A stretch of 46,435 nt of DNA from contig CAIOHT010000062.1 of NCBI GenBank assembly GCA_903858185.1, positions 1-46,435 of the forward strand, in the 5' to 3' direction. Source of the DNA: an uncultured Caulobacterales bacterium. GTDB lineage: Bacteria; Pseudomonadota; Alphaproteobacteria; Caulobacterales; Caulobacteraceae. The notes beneath the pieces were generated by a model, which was given only the letters and a program-made list of their open reading frames with translations, had not been told where the DNA came from and did no database searches. The number at the start of each line of letters is the position of its first letter. Within the stretch, counting starts at the first letter, position 1. Shown piece after piece: positions 45,352-46,435 of the stretch. The translations under genes were made by a program, and so were the position numbers.

Positions 45352-45821
45352 CATTCAACGATTACCCCGAGCACCGGCCAAACGTCGGGGTCGTCCTGTT
45401 CAATACCGAAGGCCGGGTCTGGCTCGGCCGCCGCACCCATACGCCCGGACCGTGGAACTGGCAGTTCCCGCAGGGCGGTGTCGATCCCGGCGAAGACCTT
45501 CACGAAGCCGCCCTGCGCGAGCTCGACGAGGAAACCGGCGTCACCACCGTTTCGCTGCTCGACCGCACAGGGGACTGGATCGTCTACGATTTTCCGCCGG
45601 AGGTCCTCGCGCGCGGCGGAAAGTGGAAGGGCCAGAAGCAGATCTGGTTCGCGTTCCGCTTCGAGGGTGACGAGGCCGAGGTCAGGCTGGACGCCCATCA
45701 CCAGGTCGAGTTTGACGCCTGGCGCTGGGCGCGGCTCGACGAGGCACCTGGTCTGATCGTACCTTTCAAGCGTTCGACCTATGAAACCGTGGCGACCGCG
45801 TTCCAGCGCTTCGCGCGCTGA
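45348..45821 (+). CDS. rppH: RNA pyrophosphohydrolase
   Basis: 157 residues starting with GTG at 45348, overlapping the preceding stop. The Nudix box is GGVDPGEDLHEAALRELDEETGV (fits G-x5-E-x7-R-E-x2-E-E-x-G), preceded by WNWQFPQGG. It hydrolyses the 5'-triphosphate of RNA to start decay, or diadenosine polyphosphates. The overlapping start shows translational coupling with yibQ. Length and motifs match alphaproteobacterial RppH/NudH. Confidence 0.95.
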   Translation: MTFNDYPEHRPNVGVVLFNTEGRVWLGRRTHTPGPWNWQFPQGGVDPGEDLHEAALRELDEETGVTTVSLLDRTGDWIVYDFPPEVLARGGKWKGQKQIWFAFRFEGDEAEVRLDAHHQVEFDAWRWARLDEAPGLIVPFKRSTYETVATAFQRFAR

Positions 45822-45841
45822 CCGCAGGCAAGGAACCTGAC

Positions 45842-46435
45842 ATGAGCGGCGTTATCCTGATGGTGCATGGCGTGGGCGGCACCGCCGACGCGTTCTCCCG
45901 GCTGGCTCCGGCCTTTCGCGAGAAGGGCTGGCGCGTCGAGACCCCGACCCTGCGGCCGGACAAGCGCGTCGCGGAGAACCCGCCCGCCGACCTGCCGACC
46001 CTGCGGTTTCGCGACTATGTCGCCGATATCGAGGCGCTGGCCCGCGCGCTGGAGGCCGAGACGGGTGTTGCGCCGGTCCTGTTCGGCCATTCGATGGGCG
46101 GACTGATCGTGCAGAAGGTGCTCGAACGGGGCGTCGGTCGCGCCGGCGTCCTGATAACGCCCGCCACGCCCGGCGACTGCCGGGGCGCGCGTGATCTGGC
46201 CCAGGCGGTGACTTTCGCCAACATCCTGTTCAGCGGAAACCCCGCAACCAAGAGCCACAAGATCTGGCGCCGGGGCTTCTCATGGGGCGTGCTGAACCGG
46301 GTTCCGAAGGCCAAGCATGCGGGCATCTTCGCCGGCACGGTTTACGACAGTGGCGGCGTCTACAACGATATCGCCTATCCGGATCGTGACCCCGAGCGGA
46401 TCGCCTTTGTCGACGAGACGAAGATCAAGGCGCCG
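45842..46435 (+). CDS. Alpha/beta hydrolase, 3' end cut by the window
   Basis: 198 residues are visible, with no stop. The oxyanion region is VHGVGGTADAF and the nucleophile elbow is GHSMGG with catalytic Ser near residue 85. The cut-off end would hold the acid and His. It belongs to the broad alpha/beta hydrolase fold; the substrate is unknown. It follows rppH by 20 bases and may be co-transcribed. Confidence 0.88.
   Translation, partial: MSGVILMVHGVGGTADAFSRLAPAFREKGWRVETPTLRPDKRVAENPPADLPTLRFRDYVADIEALARALEAETGVAPVLFGHSMGGLIVQKVLERGVGRAGVLITPATPGDCRGARDLAQAVTFANILFSGNPATKSHKIWRRGFSWGVLNRVPKAKHAGIFAGTVYDSGGVYNDIAYPDRDPERIAFVDETKIKAP

Overview
The window is high-GC DNA with genes packed on both strands and long spurious open frames opposite real genes. 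Its content points to an alphaproteobacterium of the order Caulobacterales (Caulobacter, Phenylobacterium or Brevundimonas-like): SapC-family protein, large TonB-dependent receptors, TadG-like von Willebrand factor A (vWA) proteins, and the block rplU-rpmA-obgE-proB-proA-nadD-rsfS-rlmH-envC-ctpA-yibQ-rppH. The genus cannot be fixed from this sequence alone. I recognised no tRNA, rRNA, insertion sequence, prophage or CRISPR array.

Left part (1-20.8 kb): a SapC-family gene; a MaoC-type enoyl-CoA hydratase; a ZnuD-like zinc TonB receptor behind a perfect Zur-type palindrome; a class A acid phosphatase-like protein with a broken PSGH motif; an overlapping agmatine operon (aguA-aguB-GNAT acetyltransferase); a second, large TonB receptor; an ArnT-like GT39 glycosyltransferase; a secreted MsrA; a two-subunit 3-oxoacid CoA-transferase; the kefF-kefC potassium/proton antiport pair; an OmpA lipoprotein; a 2-oxoglutarate/Fe(II) oxygenase; and a soluble hybrid histidine kinase.

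Middle (20.8-33.3 kb): three tandem TadG-like vWA genes form one minus-strand operon. They share a scaffold but carry different insertions at one site, including a tandem pair of beta-type repeats. They are followed by an M2 (ACE-like) dipeptidase, the MtgA transglycosylase, a nitroreductase, a WD40 protein and ExbD. Next comes a two-gene operon, an H-x5-H membrane permease and a His-rich COG0523 GTPase, behind a near-identical copy of the Zur-type box at the zinc receptor 29 kb away. Together these suggest a zinc-starvation regulon covering outer membrane, inner membrane and cytosol.

Right part (33.3-46.4 kb): a housekeeping block on the plus strand (ribosomal proteins L21 and L27, Obg GTPase, proline biosynthesis, NAD biosynthesis, ribosome silencing and methylation, EnvC/CtpA/YibQ envelope proteins, RppH). 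It is interrupted by a GNAT acetyltransferase and an opposing DsbA-like thioredoxin. The last gene, an alpha/beta hydrolase, runs off the window. Two families of intergenic palindromic repeats are present. One has three copies of a 29-bp GGGGACA palindrome, all between convergent genes. The other has two copies, in opposite orientation, of a ~104-bp element with perfect 10-bp terminal inverted repeats.
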